Shown here: piece by piece, positions 46,774 through 61,350 of the stretch
How positions within the stretch are numbered: the stretch's first letter is position 1
Layout: each line of letters starts with the position of its first letter
Source of the DNA: Lepas anatifera
Taxonomy: Eukaryota > Arthropoda > Thecostraca > Lepadidae
Assembly: GCA_034440635.1 (NCBI GenBank)
Contig: JAOTON010002229.1
Location: forward strand, 372,001 to 436,000
DNA: 64,000 nt
Direction: 5' to 3'
Translations under genes and position numbers: made by a program
Notes under the pieces: model-generated
Database searches by the model: none
What the model was told of the DNA's origin: nothing
What the model saw: the letters and a program-made list of their open reading frames with translations, nothing else

Positions 46774-49700
46774 GTTTACCTGTCACCTATGATAAGGTCA
46801 TATAATTTCCTAACGATGACACACAAAATTTACAGCTTTTCATTGACAAAATTGAGGTTGGGATATCACATTTCTATGCCAAAACATTTTTGAGACATCT
46901 TTTCCTTAAATGTATCGAATTTTATTTGTGAAATTATTACTGCAGGTGAATTATACACAAGCTTTTCTTACTTTGAAACATTACCAATTTTCACATGCAG
47001 AAAATGCATAAATTTCATACAGGCGAACGACACAGTCTCGAAAGAACATACGTGCGTAATTATAGGTGGATTCAATCTAGAATATATAAGGATATTAGTA
47101 TATTTACATTATTTCCGGCTTGCAATACACTGTGCCATCAGGGAGTTTTGAAAGTTAGCCCTGCCCTGTGAGCGGCATCACTGTTCTGCTCACGTTTCCT
47201 AATTCAAAACATTTGGTATGTCCGGCATGGAGATGGCGAGGAAGGTCATATGATCACACACGTGTCCTAGTATCTGTGTTCACACTAGGCGATGAAAAGG
47301 TACCACCGCAGCGTGCGAACGGCACAACTTGTCTGAAAAATACATGCTGCATGATGGTACTCAAAAACTTAAAATTATTATCCAAACATGCAATGGTATA
47401 GCAGCATTTAAAAGCATGTTTGAATAATAAATATCAGTCCACCTGATGACCATCCCACCGCCGGGCCTGCTAGTGGTGAAGCAACTTCTAGCGGGGAGAT
47501 GAGAGACAAGGGATATCAGCCGGCGAGCGACGAAAACAAAAGGACAGATATTTGTGACCCGTCTCCATTAGCCGGGATACGTGAGCATCCTCGGTGCCAA
47601 GGCCCACGGTACGCAGTATCATGTTGCACACGAGTCAGAAGAACTCTGGCACGGCCCATACAAAATATGACGGTGCAGAGCGGACCATTATACAAATATG
47701 AATCATCAATCTTATTAAAATGAAGCATTTACGTAGGCTCATAAAAGTCCTTTCCCTTTTTCAGATATTTATAGACAAATAACATATATCAAATGCAAAT
47801 ATTGCACTTCATATCCAAACGTTGACAATGTTATTCTTGTATAAATCCTTTGCTTACTACTGGTGCGAACTAAACCCAAAGTGCTCTTTCTGGATAAATA
47901 CTAAGACCGAGTGGCAAAACCGCGCTAGCCATCCGGATACAGGAGTTGATTGGCCCGTTCCCACGGTCGGTACAAAAAGATTGCGCACGTTTCTTTTACT
48001 GAATCCGACCGGGCCGATTGCCGGCAATGTCGACAATTCTCCTGTCTGTACCCCTTGTGGAGTGTGTCTCCTTACCATTTGTAAAGCGCTGTTTGTGTGC
48101 GCCACTGCAGGGCCGCCGGTGAAAACGGCGTCCAATTGGCTGGCCAGCACTACCACAATCAGTGCGTGCTCGGCTCCCGGCCAACTCCAGGCTCAGCTAA
48201 ATCTTGTAGATACCTATCTTAAGAAGACACAACACGCCAACTAGCCGAGGGGAGACAGATATTGGGACTGGGCATCCTGGAATGTTTTGGATACCCAATG
48301 AGCCTGGAATAGGGACATGCTCATGTTCAGCTTTTGTAGCGGCATTTAGCCAGCAAATTCAAAGAGGTGCACTTTCTTGAATCTACGATTGCAAAAGACA
48401 TGGATGGTGTGCAAGTGATTAGTAATATCCTTGAAATTGAATTGGAAGATTTAATCCGGTTGCATTAACTGAAAACTATATGGTGTACTCAGTTTACCTT
48501 ACGTGACCTCCAGGGGCCTCCTCTGGCGGCCAAGTTAGTCCATCTCCAGCCTATCAGAAGCTTGCGAAGTGCTCAGAGAACACGCGGACTATAATGCCTT
48601 TATTTTAGACTGAGTCATGGTTTCAGTGAGTGGGTAACGTCCATGAAATTATTGCATGCGTTTTTAGAGGCGTCGCCCAAAATATCCTTGTCAGCGATTT
48701 CAAAACTGGTGGAAATGTAGTAGCCCAAAGGAGAGCACCTGTCCAGATGTAATCCTGCACATATGATCGTGACACTGTTGTGCAACGTGAGGCGAAGAAA
48801 AATGATTACGCTTTGAAAAATATGTCTCATTGCAAGTCAGAAGCAGCGTTTCTCAGAGGCGGGCACACCATTTAAGGCAGCCTGAAGCAGAGCCTAGCTT
48901 CGGAATATCCGTGGTATTTGGAACTTTTTCGCCATCGTAAAGAAACACAAAAGTTGTTGATCTTGAACCAGCACTGGAGCTCGTTTTCAAAAAATCCACT
49001 CGCCTGTTTAAGCAAACGGCTACTTCAATCGGCGGGTGGACAGCACAAACAGCCGAGCAAACCAACCGTGTCAGACAACCTCCGCCCCAGGGCAATCACT
49101 TACCGTTGGAGGTGTCCACGACAAAGTTGATGAGTAACCACGCGGTCAACCAGCTGCGACCACTTTCCCAGAGAAGATCCATTATTCGCCTGCACAGAAC
49201 TGCAGCTTGTGCGCCTCCCAAACACTTGTGTGACGCTTAAGCCATTCAGAATCCCATGTTCATCCCACAGCCTGGAAACAGGGCATCTTGAGGAAGCTGA
49301 GGCTTAGAAACCTGCAAAAAGGGACGGAGCGAATTAGGTTACAATTTGAATTTTTGTATTTAGTTAATTGCCCACGGGATGACCCCATTAAAAGGCAAAG
49401 TAGAGGAGATAAAACAATGGCACATCGGTATAGAGGGCAATCGACACTATCTACACATGATAAGAGCACAAACACTGTACAACCGGAGTAAAATACCCAA
49501 AAGGCATTGTTGGTTTTGGTAAGAACTATATTATTATCATATATATTGTATATATTATATTAATATTATTGGTAATTGGTAAGAACAATACCATGGTTTC
49601 CAACACTATTTTGGAATGAGAAAAAATTAGCTGGATAATTACAAACCTGACACATAAAATTGTAGTTTATTGATTTAATATGGCTACTTATATTCCTCAT

Positions 49701-49950
49701 TTTCAAACGGGTGCCATTTGTATTGTCTATCATTATTATTTACCATTTATTTATTCATTATTTACCGTTTACCATTTAATTTTGGGCAGAGTGATCACAA
49801 TATTTTCGCGCTCTTGCGTAACTCCCTGAAATTTTGTATACAACTTGGAACATTTGTTCACTTACCACTGTCTCTTTTCAGCTCAATGTCTCGATAATAC
49901 CCTATTATCTGAACCTTTAAACCGTATCAGTTTCGTGTGTTGGGGTCTTA
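46774..49950. other. Unassigned interval, about 3.2 kb
   Basis: No gene was recognised. The longest frame (47822-48244, 140 codons) has no familiar motif. AT-rich repeats occur at 49530-49575. This may be ordinary intergenic or intronic host DNA. Confidence 0.45.
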
Positions 49951-50478
49951 GGGGTCACGTTTTGTTATGTTTATTTTAGCTTGATTCCGCTTAGCTATAA
50001 TGGAACATAATGGAACTAATTCGTCGAACAAAGCCATGGTAAAGCGGCTAGCTTTGGCGTGACACAAGTGCATTTTTCAGCACAATTCAGCAAGAACCAT
50101 TGGTGTCATTAACATCCGATTGGACATTTGCACGCGTGGAAGTTCAGAAGTGGTATTCAAGGCTCAACTTACATTTTAAACTTATGGTTGAGTCTTGCTT
50201 TATCAAATGTTCAAGCGCAATATGTATACGCAATATCCTAAATGAACTAGTTCGTACGAACAGAGGCGGGCTATGTGACGCCAAAACATAGGTTTTTGAT
50301 TAGCCATCATACTATTTTCGCACAAACTGGTGGCCATGTCAGGTCCCTTACCTCCATTGGGCCCACGTTCTTTCGATTTTTGCCTGCTAGGGAAGAGTGC
50401 CCATTTAGGTCTAGATAATAGAAACCCGTTTTTTGTGAAACTGTTTTACGCCCTTTGCAAAGGGCCGGTATAGCTCAT
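49951..50478 (+). repeat. Left arm of a long palindrome
   Basis: It is the reverse complement of 52150-52695 with few differences; the inner 180 bp differ at only a handful of positions. Arms meet around an A element. Landmarks are GGTATAGCTCATTTAA, CCCTTTGCAAAGGG, CGTACGAACTAGTTC and AGCTTGATTCCGCT. Confidence 0.88.
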
Positions 50479-52149
50479 TTAACACGCGCATTGACGGGGG
50501 ATACCCGCCCCCTCGGGTTTTTCGGAGATAGCAGAAAAACGGCAGCGCGTAGCGCCGCCGTACTTGGCATACCTTTTTCCTCATAATTTTTACAACTTTT
50601 GTTAAAATTTTAAGGTTAGGTCATCTCAGGTCAGGTCACCAGTACAGGACAAGTGACCCGACCTCAAAAAAAGTTTAAGATAGCATAAGTCTGAGCAGGG
50701 TGAACTTATCCGATTAAAACTCATATTCATATCACATAATGGCCCCACCGAGTTCTCTAAAATATGTTGCGGTATTTTTTATATCGATGACCTAAGGTCA
50801 CGTACGAGGCATGACCTCTCCCTTGGAAATACATGGGAAAAAATGTTTTTTTACGGAAAAACTCAGCAACGGATGGTGATAGAGCATTTATTTTAGCTGC
50901 ATTAGACTTGCCTGGGCTTTGCGGTTCAAATGTATGCATTTTATATAATTTGACCCTGACCTGACCTCAGGTCAGGTCAAATCCTTGATTTGACCTGGCA
51001 ACGTCAAATTATATATCATTCGATTCGGCTTGCTGAGAGGATTTATATAGTTCAAGTCGTTTTGATCTGTATTTACTTGTTCAGATGTAATGGCGGAAAA
51101 CTTAACACGCGCATTGACGGGGGTCTGAGCCACCTTCGCATTGACGGGTGGGGGGGGCGGGTACCCGCCCCTCCCCCCTAAGATCTCGAGAACCACGGTA
51201 GGTAGCGGAACACGGTAAACGGCGTTGGGCTGCCCATCCACTTCCCCATCGAAAACATTTGAACCATTTTTTGTCAGGCCACATTTAAGGTCACGAGAGG
51301 TCAAAACATGCCGTCATAGGGATGAAATGTAAATTCAATTTTTCGGTCATTACATCTGAAGAAGAAAGATAGAGCAAAACGACTTAAACTATATGAATTC
51401 TCTCAGCAAGCCGAATCGATTTATATATAATTTCACCTTGCTAGGTCAAATCAAGGATTTGACCTGACCTAAGGTCAGGTCAGGGTCAAATTAAATAAAA
51501 TGCATATCATTAGAACTGGAAAGTCCAGGCGAGTCTATTGCAGCTAAAATAAATGCTCTATCGCCATCCGTTACTGCGTTATTCCGTAAAAACCATTTTT
51601 CCCATGTATTTCTAATGGAGAGGTCATGCCTCGTACCTGACCTTAGGTCATCGATATCAAAAATACCGGAACATATTTTAGAGAACTCGGTGGGGCCATT
51701 ATGTGATATGAGTTTCAATCGGATAAGTTCCCCCTGCTCCAACTTATGCTATCTTAGACTTTTTTTGAGGTCGGGTCACTTGACCTGTACTGGTGACCTG
51801 AACTGAGATGAGATTAAAATTTTCACAGAAGTTGCAAAAATGATGAAGGAAAAGGTACACCAAGTAGACAATTTTGCTATCTCCGAAAAACCCGAGGGGG
51901 CGGGTACCCGCCCCCGTCAATGCGCGTGTTAATTTACGTTTTCCCTATGACGGCATGTTTTGACTTCTCGTGACCTTAAATGTGACCTGACAAAAAATGG
52001 TTCCAATGTTTTCGATGGAAAAGTGGATGGGCAACCCATCGCCGGATACCGTTTTTCGCTACCTACCGTGGTTCTCGAGATCTTAGGGGGCAGGTACCCG
52101 CCCCCCGTCAATGCGATGGTGGCTCAGACCCCCGTCAAATGAGCGTTAA
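50479..52149 (-). mobile_element. TTAA element type A, copy 6, at the centre of a palindrome
   Basis: It is bounded by TTAA at 50479-50482 and 52146-52149. The single-motif end is on the left. Without the nested A copy 7 it is 844 bp. Deleting it and one TTAA joins the two palindrome arms with only AAGTG between TTAA and TTAA. Confidence 0.87.
51102..51932 (+). mobile_element. TTAA element type A, copy 7, nested in A copy 6
   Basis: It is bounded by TTAA at 51102-51105 and 51929-51932, 831 bp long, in the opposite orientation to its host copy. The double-motif end is on the left, with an expanded G run beside the palindrome. The right half has a deletion in the GGCGGCGC region. Confidence 0.88.
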
Positions 52150-52695
52150 AAGTGTTAAATGAGCTATACCGGCCCTTTGCAAAGGGCGTAAAAACAGTTT
52201 CACAAAAAACGGGTTTCTATTATCTAGACCTAAATGGGCACTCTTCCCTAGCAGGCAAAAATCGAAAGAACGTGGGGCCCAATGGAGGTAAGGGACCAGA
52301 CATGGCCACCAGTTTGTGCGAAAATAGTATGATGGCTAATCAAAAACCTATGTTTTGGCGTCACATAGCCCGCCTCTGTTCGTACGAACTAGTTCATTTA
52401 GGATATCGCGTATGCATATTGCGCTTGGACATTTGATAAAGCAAGACTCAACCATAAGTTTAAAACGCAAGTTGAGCCTTGAATACCACTTCTGAACTCC
52501 CACGCAAGCAAATGTCCAATTGGATGTTAATGACACCAATGGTTCTTGCCGAATTGTCCCGAAAAATGCACTTGTGTCACGCCAAAGCTAGCCGCTTTAC
52601 CGCGGCTTTGTTCGACGAATTGGTTCCATTATATTCCGTTATAGCTGAGCGGAATCAAGCTAAAATAAACATAACAAAACGTGACCTAAGTATGG
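52150..52695 (-). repeat. Right arm of a long palindrome
   Basis: It is the mirror of 49951-50478. Similarity stops beyond about 52695 (outside sequence TATGGGTGG against TTGGGGT on the other side), with no clear outer target duplication. Confidence 0.85.
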
Positions 52696-53141
52696 GTGGT
52701 GTACGTATATTTAATTCTTAAAATGATAAGCTTTGAACATATGTGCGAATGAAAAACGATGCTTCCGGAACCTTTTCTGATGCAACGATTGCCTATATGA
52801 ATTGAGTAAAGAAATGCAGTAAAACACTAGTTCATGCCACTACTAGAGCAGAAGCTGAAAAACAAATACATAAATAAATTGTTGATTGCGCTAGCACATG
52901 CATACATATATGTATGATAGCTATATTTGTATGAATATGCAAAGAGTTGGCTCATCAGGCAGACTGGAGAGTGGTAATAAATACCCCCTAACGCCCCCAC
53001 CAATCTGTCCAAGATAGTTAGAAAATCGTTCGCAACCAAAAATTTTACTTGACTTATTCTAAATAACCTGATGGGCTCCTCGATTAGTTGAAATAATAAA
53101 AAATGTTTGTACATTACCAGAAACAAAATCCCGGAAAAAGC
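52696..53141. other. Unassigned interval ending in a decayed B fragment
   Basis: Bases from about 52960 to 53130 read like a worn type B start: ACTGGAG, CCCCCACCAATCTGTCC, a TCGTTCGCAACC segment and a GATTAGTTGAA segment in B order. No AGGTCA body follows; C copy 6 begins at 53142. Confidence 0.5.
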
Positions 53142-54159
53142 TTAACCCGCGCCCCACCGGGGGTCCAGCGCCACCTTCGCCCCACCGGGGGCCATCGATG
53201 GCCCCCTCTAACTCCGAAAATATGGGCGTTAGCGCAAATCTGCAAAGTGCAATAGAAAGCTCGCGTGAATTCAGTAAGAATTACTTCGCATGTTTTAGTG
53301 CTCAGGTCAATGGTTTGACCTCCAGAGGTCAAATTAGGTCAAGATCGGCTATTTTCACTCAAATATGCAATGATTAAGCAAACTGGGCATAACTCTTATG
53401 TCATTAGAGCTATTGAGGCCTGGTAAAGTACATTTGATAGCAAATTACCAGTACTTTTTCCGCTATGTGGAACGTAAAGACCTCCCGCCAGTGGTTTGAC
53501 CGCCAGAGGTCACCTCGTGACCTAATATGACCTGAGGTCACGAAAGGTCAAAGTGACCTTGCCGTATATCAAATGAAAGCCAGTGACAAGACAAACACGA
53601 TGGTGTTTGTTTCACCGCTCTAGCTCAATTAGGTCAAAAGTTATGGTCAAAATACTGTTTTTGACCTCCGGTGACCTTGGATGACCTTGGAAAAGTCAAA
53701 GGGCAAATATGACCCCTGGGATCCGTGAAGGGTGTCCAAAACGTTGTTCTGAGCAGTCTGAGTATTTGCAATCATTTTTGTGGCTTTTATATCATGAAAT
53801 AGCTTTTCCCCATGCTTTTCCAATGGGAGAGGTCGCCTCGTGACCTGACCTCAGGGCACGAAATCGAAAAATCCCGGATATACACCTTGTAGACCCTGGA
53901 GGGGTCATGAAGTGTAGGAAGTTTCAAATCGATCGACTTTGAAATGTAGCTCTTACAGAGCTCTAAAGGTGAAGTGAGGTGACCTTGGTTGACCTCGTCT
54001 GGTGACCTGACCTTGGGTGACCCGGGGTAAAAATTTCAGGGATGATGGGAAAATGATGCAGTGGAGGTAGAGCCCTCAACCGCGGTGCTGCGCCTCGTCG
54101 TTTTTCTGCTATCCCGAAAAACCTTAGGGGGGCCATCATGCCCCCTGGGCGAGGGTTAA
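53142..54159 (+). mobile_element. TTAA element type C, copy 6
   Basis: It is bounded by TTAA at 53142-53145 and 54156-54159, 1018 bp long, with the double-motif end on the left. The right palindrome is damaged (GGCCATCATGCCCC). The body is close to copies 1, 2 and 5. Confidence 0.88.
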
Positions 54160-54243
54160 AGTTGATGTAATATTACTTCTGGAGGAAATGATGTCAAGGT
54201 CCTACATAACTGGAAAAATTGATCGATTATATATATACAACCA

Positions 54244-55849
<1,606 letters not shown>

Positions 55850-56688
55850 TTAATACGCGCATTGACGGGGGCGGGTACCCGCCCCCTCGGGTTTTTCGGC
55901 GATAGCAGAAAAACGGCGGCGCTACGCGCCACCGTACTTGGCGTACCTTTTCCTTCATCACTTTTACAACTTCTGTGAAAATTTTAATCTCATCTCAGTT
56001 CAGGTCACCAGTACAGGTCAAGTGACCCGACCTCAAAAAAGTTTAAGAAAGCATAAGTCGGAGCAGGGTGAACTTATCCGATTGAAACTCATATCACATA
56101 ATGGCCCCACCGAGTTCTCTAAAATATGTTCCGGTATTTTTGATATCGATGAATTAAGGTCAGGTACAAGGCATGACCTCTCCATTGGAAATACATGGGA
56201 AAAATGGTTTTTACGGAATAACTCAGTAACGGATGGTGATAGAGCATTTATTTTAGCTGCATTAGACTCGCCTGGGCTTTGCAGTTCTAATGATATGCAT
56301 GTTATATAATTTGACCTATACCTGACCCCAGGTCAGGTCAAATCCTTGATTTGACCTAGCAAGGTCAAATTATATATCATTGGATTCGGCTTGCTGAGAG
56401 GATTCATATAGTTGAAGTTGTTTTGCTCCATCTTTACTTGTTCAGATTCAATGGCCAAAAAACTGAATTTACATGTTATCCCTATGACGGCATGTTTTGA
56501 CCTCTCGTGACCTTAAATGTGACCTGACAAAAAAATTGTCAAATGTTTTCGATGGAGAAGTGGACGGGCAGCCCAACGCCGTTTACCGTTTTTCACTACT
56601 TACCGTGGTTCTCGAGATCTTAGGGGGGCGGGTACCCGCCTCCCGTCAATGCAAAGGTGGCTCAGACTCCCGTCAATGCGCGTGTTAA
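55850..56688 (-). mobile_element. TTAA element type A, copy 8
   Basis: It is bounded by TTAA at 55850-55853 and 56685-56688, 839 bp long. The single-motif end is on the left (second base of the motif changed to T); the double-motif end is on the right. It has the full complement of inverted and direct AGGTCA hexamers. Confidence 0.88.
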
Positions 56689-57860
56689 TGCGATGTTTCG
56701 CCCATCAATGCAAGCCTGTACATCCAACCTGACCAAGCGATGCCGAATGAGTTAATGAAATGTATTGGCTCCCCTTAGTCCGTTACTTATGCTATTTTGT
56801 CAGCTTAAAACATTTTCTCTCTGGCTTATTCGTTGAAACATGCAATGATGTGAAACGCGAAACTGTAAAGAAATACTTTCCATTCATTTTAATTGATATA
56901 CATACATTATTCGTGGACTGTTAGGGAATTAATACTTACGTTCATATGTATTACATCATGATGAATAAGCGATATAACCAAATAAGGTTACAATGATACA
57001 GCTCGGCAGAATGATGGCTCATCTAGCGTTCAGTCTAATACTCTGTAAGCGTTTCTATCGACCACGCGTGCCGCCCGAGCTAACGCTGAACGGGGTCAGG
57101 GCCGCCCCGCGCGTCCTACAAGGACGTCCGAAATCTATGATCCTCATCTGAGCTAAATAGTAGCCTGAAAGTGAAGGCACGGTTGGAAAGCTTACTGAAA
57201 CTTTAGCGAGAGCTGATGACAGGCTCTCTCGTGAAAAGTTAATGGCAGGACTGGGCGTACTCACCAGACGATTCGGGACCTGAGGCTATAGGCGTGGCTA
57301 ACATTTCTTGCCGCCATCGAAAAGTCACTGCAATATTGGCAAATAGTATAGCCAGAGTAGCCCGAAAACTCCAGTGCATTCATGTGGAGCGGAGCAGTGA
57401 GCGAGTAAGAGGGCCTACACTCGGTAAACGTATTCGCAGATGATCACCTGATGCCAATTTTCTGAATATACAGCATGTTCTATGACTAGTTCTATCTCCA
57501 AATATCACCAGCTGCTATGCCTGCTACCGCTGGGCTGGACCCCCCCTCCACCCGTTTCCAACTAATGCATGCATTACAGATTCAAAGCTTACCCGTGAAC
57601 CATCGTTACTGACCAGAGAATGCTTTTCCCTCATTCCTAAAAGCCACTGAACATATGAACCACCTGAAAGTTGACAAAACGGTAAACTAATTGGAGTTGC
57701 AACGTTTTGGGTAGCGTCAGTAGTTTATAGAATGCTGTGATAAATAATAAGTTTGCACTACGCATTGAATCTTCGAAATCTTAAAAAGCTGGTACAGGCT
57801 TGCAATCTGGAAATTTGGAGCATACACAACGGATTACAATAATATAAGGGATAATATTTT
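56689..57860. other. Unassigned interval
   Basis: A GC-rich patch lies at about 57060-57125. No gene was recognised. Confidence 0.4.
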
Positions 57861-58036
57861 GTGGGGCTTATCGACGTACCAACTGCCCGAGTCATATGGC
57901 CTCACCAACTCTTTCCCTGTTGCATGGGCGGCTAGGGTATCAGATTGCTCTTTGTTCAGGCAGTCCACTGGGCCTTGAACCCTGTTCGGCCGCTTGGAAA
58001 GCGAGCGTGCTAATCGTCACACCACCGAGCCCCCTG
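57861..58036 (-). mobile_element. tRNA-derived SINE, copy 2
   Basis: On the minus strand it has the same B box GGTTCAAGGCC (57971-57981), followed by a CAACAGGGAAAGAGTTG segment and the GTCGATAAGCCCCA tail of copy 1. The A box is degenerate. Words like AATATAA occur on both sides but the duplication is not clean. Confidence 0.83.
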
Positions 58037-59384
58037 GAATATAAATGAGGTGAAAGGGTCTGAGGGAACGTCACCACCAGCACCTCCTGTCAGCGGCATA
58101 AATACTGTTTTGAGTTTGGGAGAGGGGATAGGGTTGGAAGAGAAACAGATGTGAAAACGCCACTGCTTTTGAAAATAAACTGATTCTGGTGAATATGGGA
58201 CAAGCTTCAAAACGTTGATATGTGTAGAGTCAAAAGGTAATGATGAGTTGAAACCCGAATACGGGGCATTTGGCGTTCCATTGAAGATGTGTCGTAATGA
58301 GCTCGCATTTCCGCTGAGTGCCTCCAACTCCTTCTCCACGCTTCGGCCGATGACAACATTCTTGGGATGGTAGCGCGAACGGCGCGACTTTCTGGTCAAC
58401 GGAGTAAAATGTACAGGAAAAATTTCACAAATGCCCAAGCTGTGCTCCGCTTTATTTGCGGTGCCCTCTCGTTGACACGTATGTCTTTGCTGCCATCTGC
58501 CGCTTCATTGATTGTCGGTCACCTGCGCACATGGTCGACCGCGAACTCCCGTTCGACTTGCAGCTCACCTCTTCACTATCGGTCGCAGGTCTTCTTTGGA
58601 TATTCGGTGGCCTCTCCCAAAACATTGGTGCTCGCAAATAAAACCCTCCTTCTGTTAATTTCCCCCATTATACTAAAGTTCAACTTTAACCCCCACTTAA
58701 GTCAAAACCCAAAATCGGCATATGTGAGGTGACTCTTGAAATTCCTGGAAGGCGCCCCGAGGGTTTAGATTAGGGGCACAGCACAGCTTGATCATGAAAC
58801 AATCCGTCTTCAGGGATAGCTTTGGAGAGAAAAACTCCAAGGGACACCGTGGGAGTAGAAAGGGCACTTGGGACGAACAAAAACTTTTCGATTTCAGCAT
58901 AGATCGATAATCTGGATACGATCAGCAGAAAACAAAAAAGCAGAATTGTTAAAACAATCAGGCTCTTCGTTGTTACGTGGGCTGGAGGGTGAATCAACTG
59001 CGAATATGATTTAGGGCCCAGACGACGCTTTTTAGAAATTAAAATATTTGGCATAAAGTTCTAGGATAAAATTAACTGACCCATGGATGCAGTCAATGTA
59101 TCTACATACAAACATCAGATAAACAAGTTGAACTCTGGGCATTTCCCATGTTGTGTAAGCTAAGATATGCCGGTGGTAAAACTGCACAGGTGGTGGTTAG
59201 GGGGGGATAGGGACCTTCCACATGTGATGGCAGCCAAACGTTGGGTTGTACGGACTCCCTTCGCCTTTTTTAGCAATCATCAGAGAATGGCTGACCCCCT
59301 TCGTCAGAAACCATAAAAAATTGCGAGCCCTCTCCCCTGTCGTAAGCGAAACTCTTGCCCACCTAAAAACATTAGTGAAATGTG
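58037..59384. other. Unassigned interval with two overlapping medium-length frames
   Basis: A 142-codon frame on the minus strand (58010-58438, running into the SINE) and a 121-codon frame on the plus strand (58367-58732) overlap in opposite directions. Neither resembles a known family; at most one could be real. Confidence 0.35.
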
Positions 59385-59635
59385 CAGGGGTGTGGATTGC
59401 ATATCTCTTGGGGGCGGGGGGACTATCCGGGCACCCCTAATGAAACGTTAAAGCTGTTTGGAGATATTCTTAAAGTTTTCCTGTTTTCCGTTCTACTCAT
59501 TTTTAATTTGTTGTATCAGGTGAAACAGGTCTATGAGAGGGCTACAACACACTACTTTATACTATCCCTTTCAATAAGGTGCTTGACATTGTTTCAAATT
59601 TAGTACCCCCATCATTTACTAAATACACACCCCTG
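59385..59635. mobile_element. Short hAT-like element, about 250 bp
   Basis: The ends are CAGGGGTGTGGATT and, inverted, AATACACACCCCTG. The 8-bp flanks GAAATGTG and GAAAGACG match at only 5 or 6 positions, so the assignment rests mainly on the CAGGGGTG ends. Confidence 0.5.
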
Positions 59636-60149
59636 GAAAGACGCCGAAGATGCAACAAAAAAGGTAATAGAGAACACTCAGATTTTCAGGCCTTTATTCC
59701 AACTGTACTGTATCACCACTGCTAGTTCCATGCAGCGCAGGAAACACCCACGCTAAAACCAAGAGCTGATGCCTGCTTAAAACACTATCGTTAATGAGGT
59801 GCAACACACTTTCACGGCGACACACGCCCCCACCACGCATTTTGTCACGTAATAGGATTAAACTGGATAGTTAAAAAACAATCAGTCTACAAATCGTAGC
59901 TGTTGCAATCAACTCAACTCAACTCAACTCAAACCCGTCCCCACGTCGCCCCGGTAGTGAAAGGGGAGATGAACATAAGAACATAATAAAAAATGAGCAC
60001 AAGAAATCGTCAGCCAGAGTCAAACCTCTATCCCCCTTCTTCAGAAAATATCAGACCCCCTTCAGTTGCTGACGTCATATATGAATAGCCCCTTACAGGC
60101 GTCCGACAATTGCTATGGAGTGAACCTCAGCTGCACCCAGACCTGGGGT
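59636..60149. other. Unassigned interval with a CAACT repeat
   Basis: About five CAACT units lie at 59909-59932. Nothing else was recognised. Confidence 0.5.
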
Positions 60150-60732
60150 CAAAATAATTCAAGGTCAGTTACCTGTAACGTCACAGTATGACATACTCCC
60201 TACAACTGCGCTATGGATAACACCGTAGCAGCCGTTGGGCGAAAAATGAGGATCGACCTTGACCTTGACCTGTTGCATTGACCTTTACATTAAGTTATTT
60301 TTACTACGAAGTCATAGCATAATATACGTCATACTGGGTAACGCTTTTTGACCGAGAGCACTAAATCCAATGACCTTGAGAATGCTGGTATGACCCCGAC
60401 ATTTGACTGTTGACCTTGGCCTTGACCTTAATGTGGGTTACCTTGACATATAATCTCGTTGATATGGCTTTATAACGTCACCAGTTGGTCCTCGATGCAG
60501 GCAAACAGGTGCCACCGTGCGAATGCGGCTATCTCAAAATAAAGAAATTGACTTTGAAAACCTATAAGGAAAAAATCTGACTGATTTTCAGAATTTTTCA
60601 TCCATCGACGCACCATTCAATGTTCTAAAATGTAGCCAAGTAGCATTTTCCGACTATGAACCGTTCTCCGGCCCCCTAAGAAAAATAAGAGGGGGCATCT
60701 GAGACTCCCTCCTCCAGTGCGTGTCTTTAAGT
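60150..60732 (+). mobile_element. Type B element, right half only
   Basis: The sequence follows the B body from the middle: TGACCTTGAATG-type hexamers, GTCATAGCATAATATACGTC, GGCTATCTCAAAAT, GTTCTCCGGCC. It ends in a worn single-motif terminus, CCTCCAGTGCGTG, with CTTTAA at the edge. The left half is absent. Confidence 0.65.
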
Positions 60733-60876
60733 GTTTATTCCTTCCTGAATCGATACCAGCTTCAGCTTTGGCAACATTTCATCCTCACGTTATCCGATAT
60801 ATTCTCAAACAATGTTGGTAATATTCTAAATTTTATGGCCCCCGCGGGACTTTTCGCCGGCGAGCAGAGTGTAAAG

Positions 60877-61350
60877 GTCAGGGTCAAAGGTCAAGATCAA
60901 AGATCATGGATAGAGGCCAATCCTTGTTTTCCGCCAACCAGGTGCTATTGTTTTACTTATAGTGTACATACATTATAGGTAGTATACCATATTGTGATGT
61001 CATAGGTCAATGACCTTGAATGACATTAACCCACAAGTCCTGTAAAAATTATTTGCGACCTACCCTGTATTACACTGGTCCGCCTTCAGCTTGTCCCCAT
61101 TTTCTCCCATAATCACGTAATTTCCCAATCGGTCCCCAGCACGTTCAGGATTTGACCTTTATAGCCTCGTTTCACCTTGAACATATTGACCTCGGGCAGT
61201 GAAAATTGACAATCATGTAGCGTTTTATAGCCTCCACCCAACCCCAAACAACGTTTTTTTCTAAGTCTCCTAGTTACTGAGATCTCAGGGGGCCTACCAG
61301 CCCCCTCCAGTTCGCGTTAGCACCAGACCCCTCTCCAGTGCGGGTGTTAA
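60877..61350 (-). mobile_element. Type B element, double-motif half only
   Basis: It ends at TTAA 61347-61350 with both motif copies (GGCCTACCAGCCCCCTCC, GTTAGCACCAGACCCC, CCAGTGCGGGTG). It lies in inverted orientation to the half B at 60150 and shares a short central part with it. The single-motif half is absent. Confidence 0.7.

Noticed and set aside
47822..48244. 140-codon frame as a gene
   Set aside because: No familiar motif and an overlapping frame on the other strand. Could be chance.
58010..58438. 142-codon minus-strand frame as a gene
   Set aside because: It runs into the SINE and overlaps an opposite-strand frame; no family resemblance.
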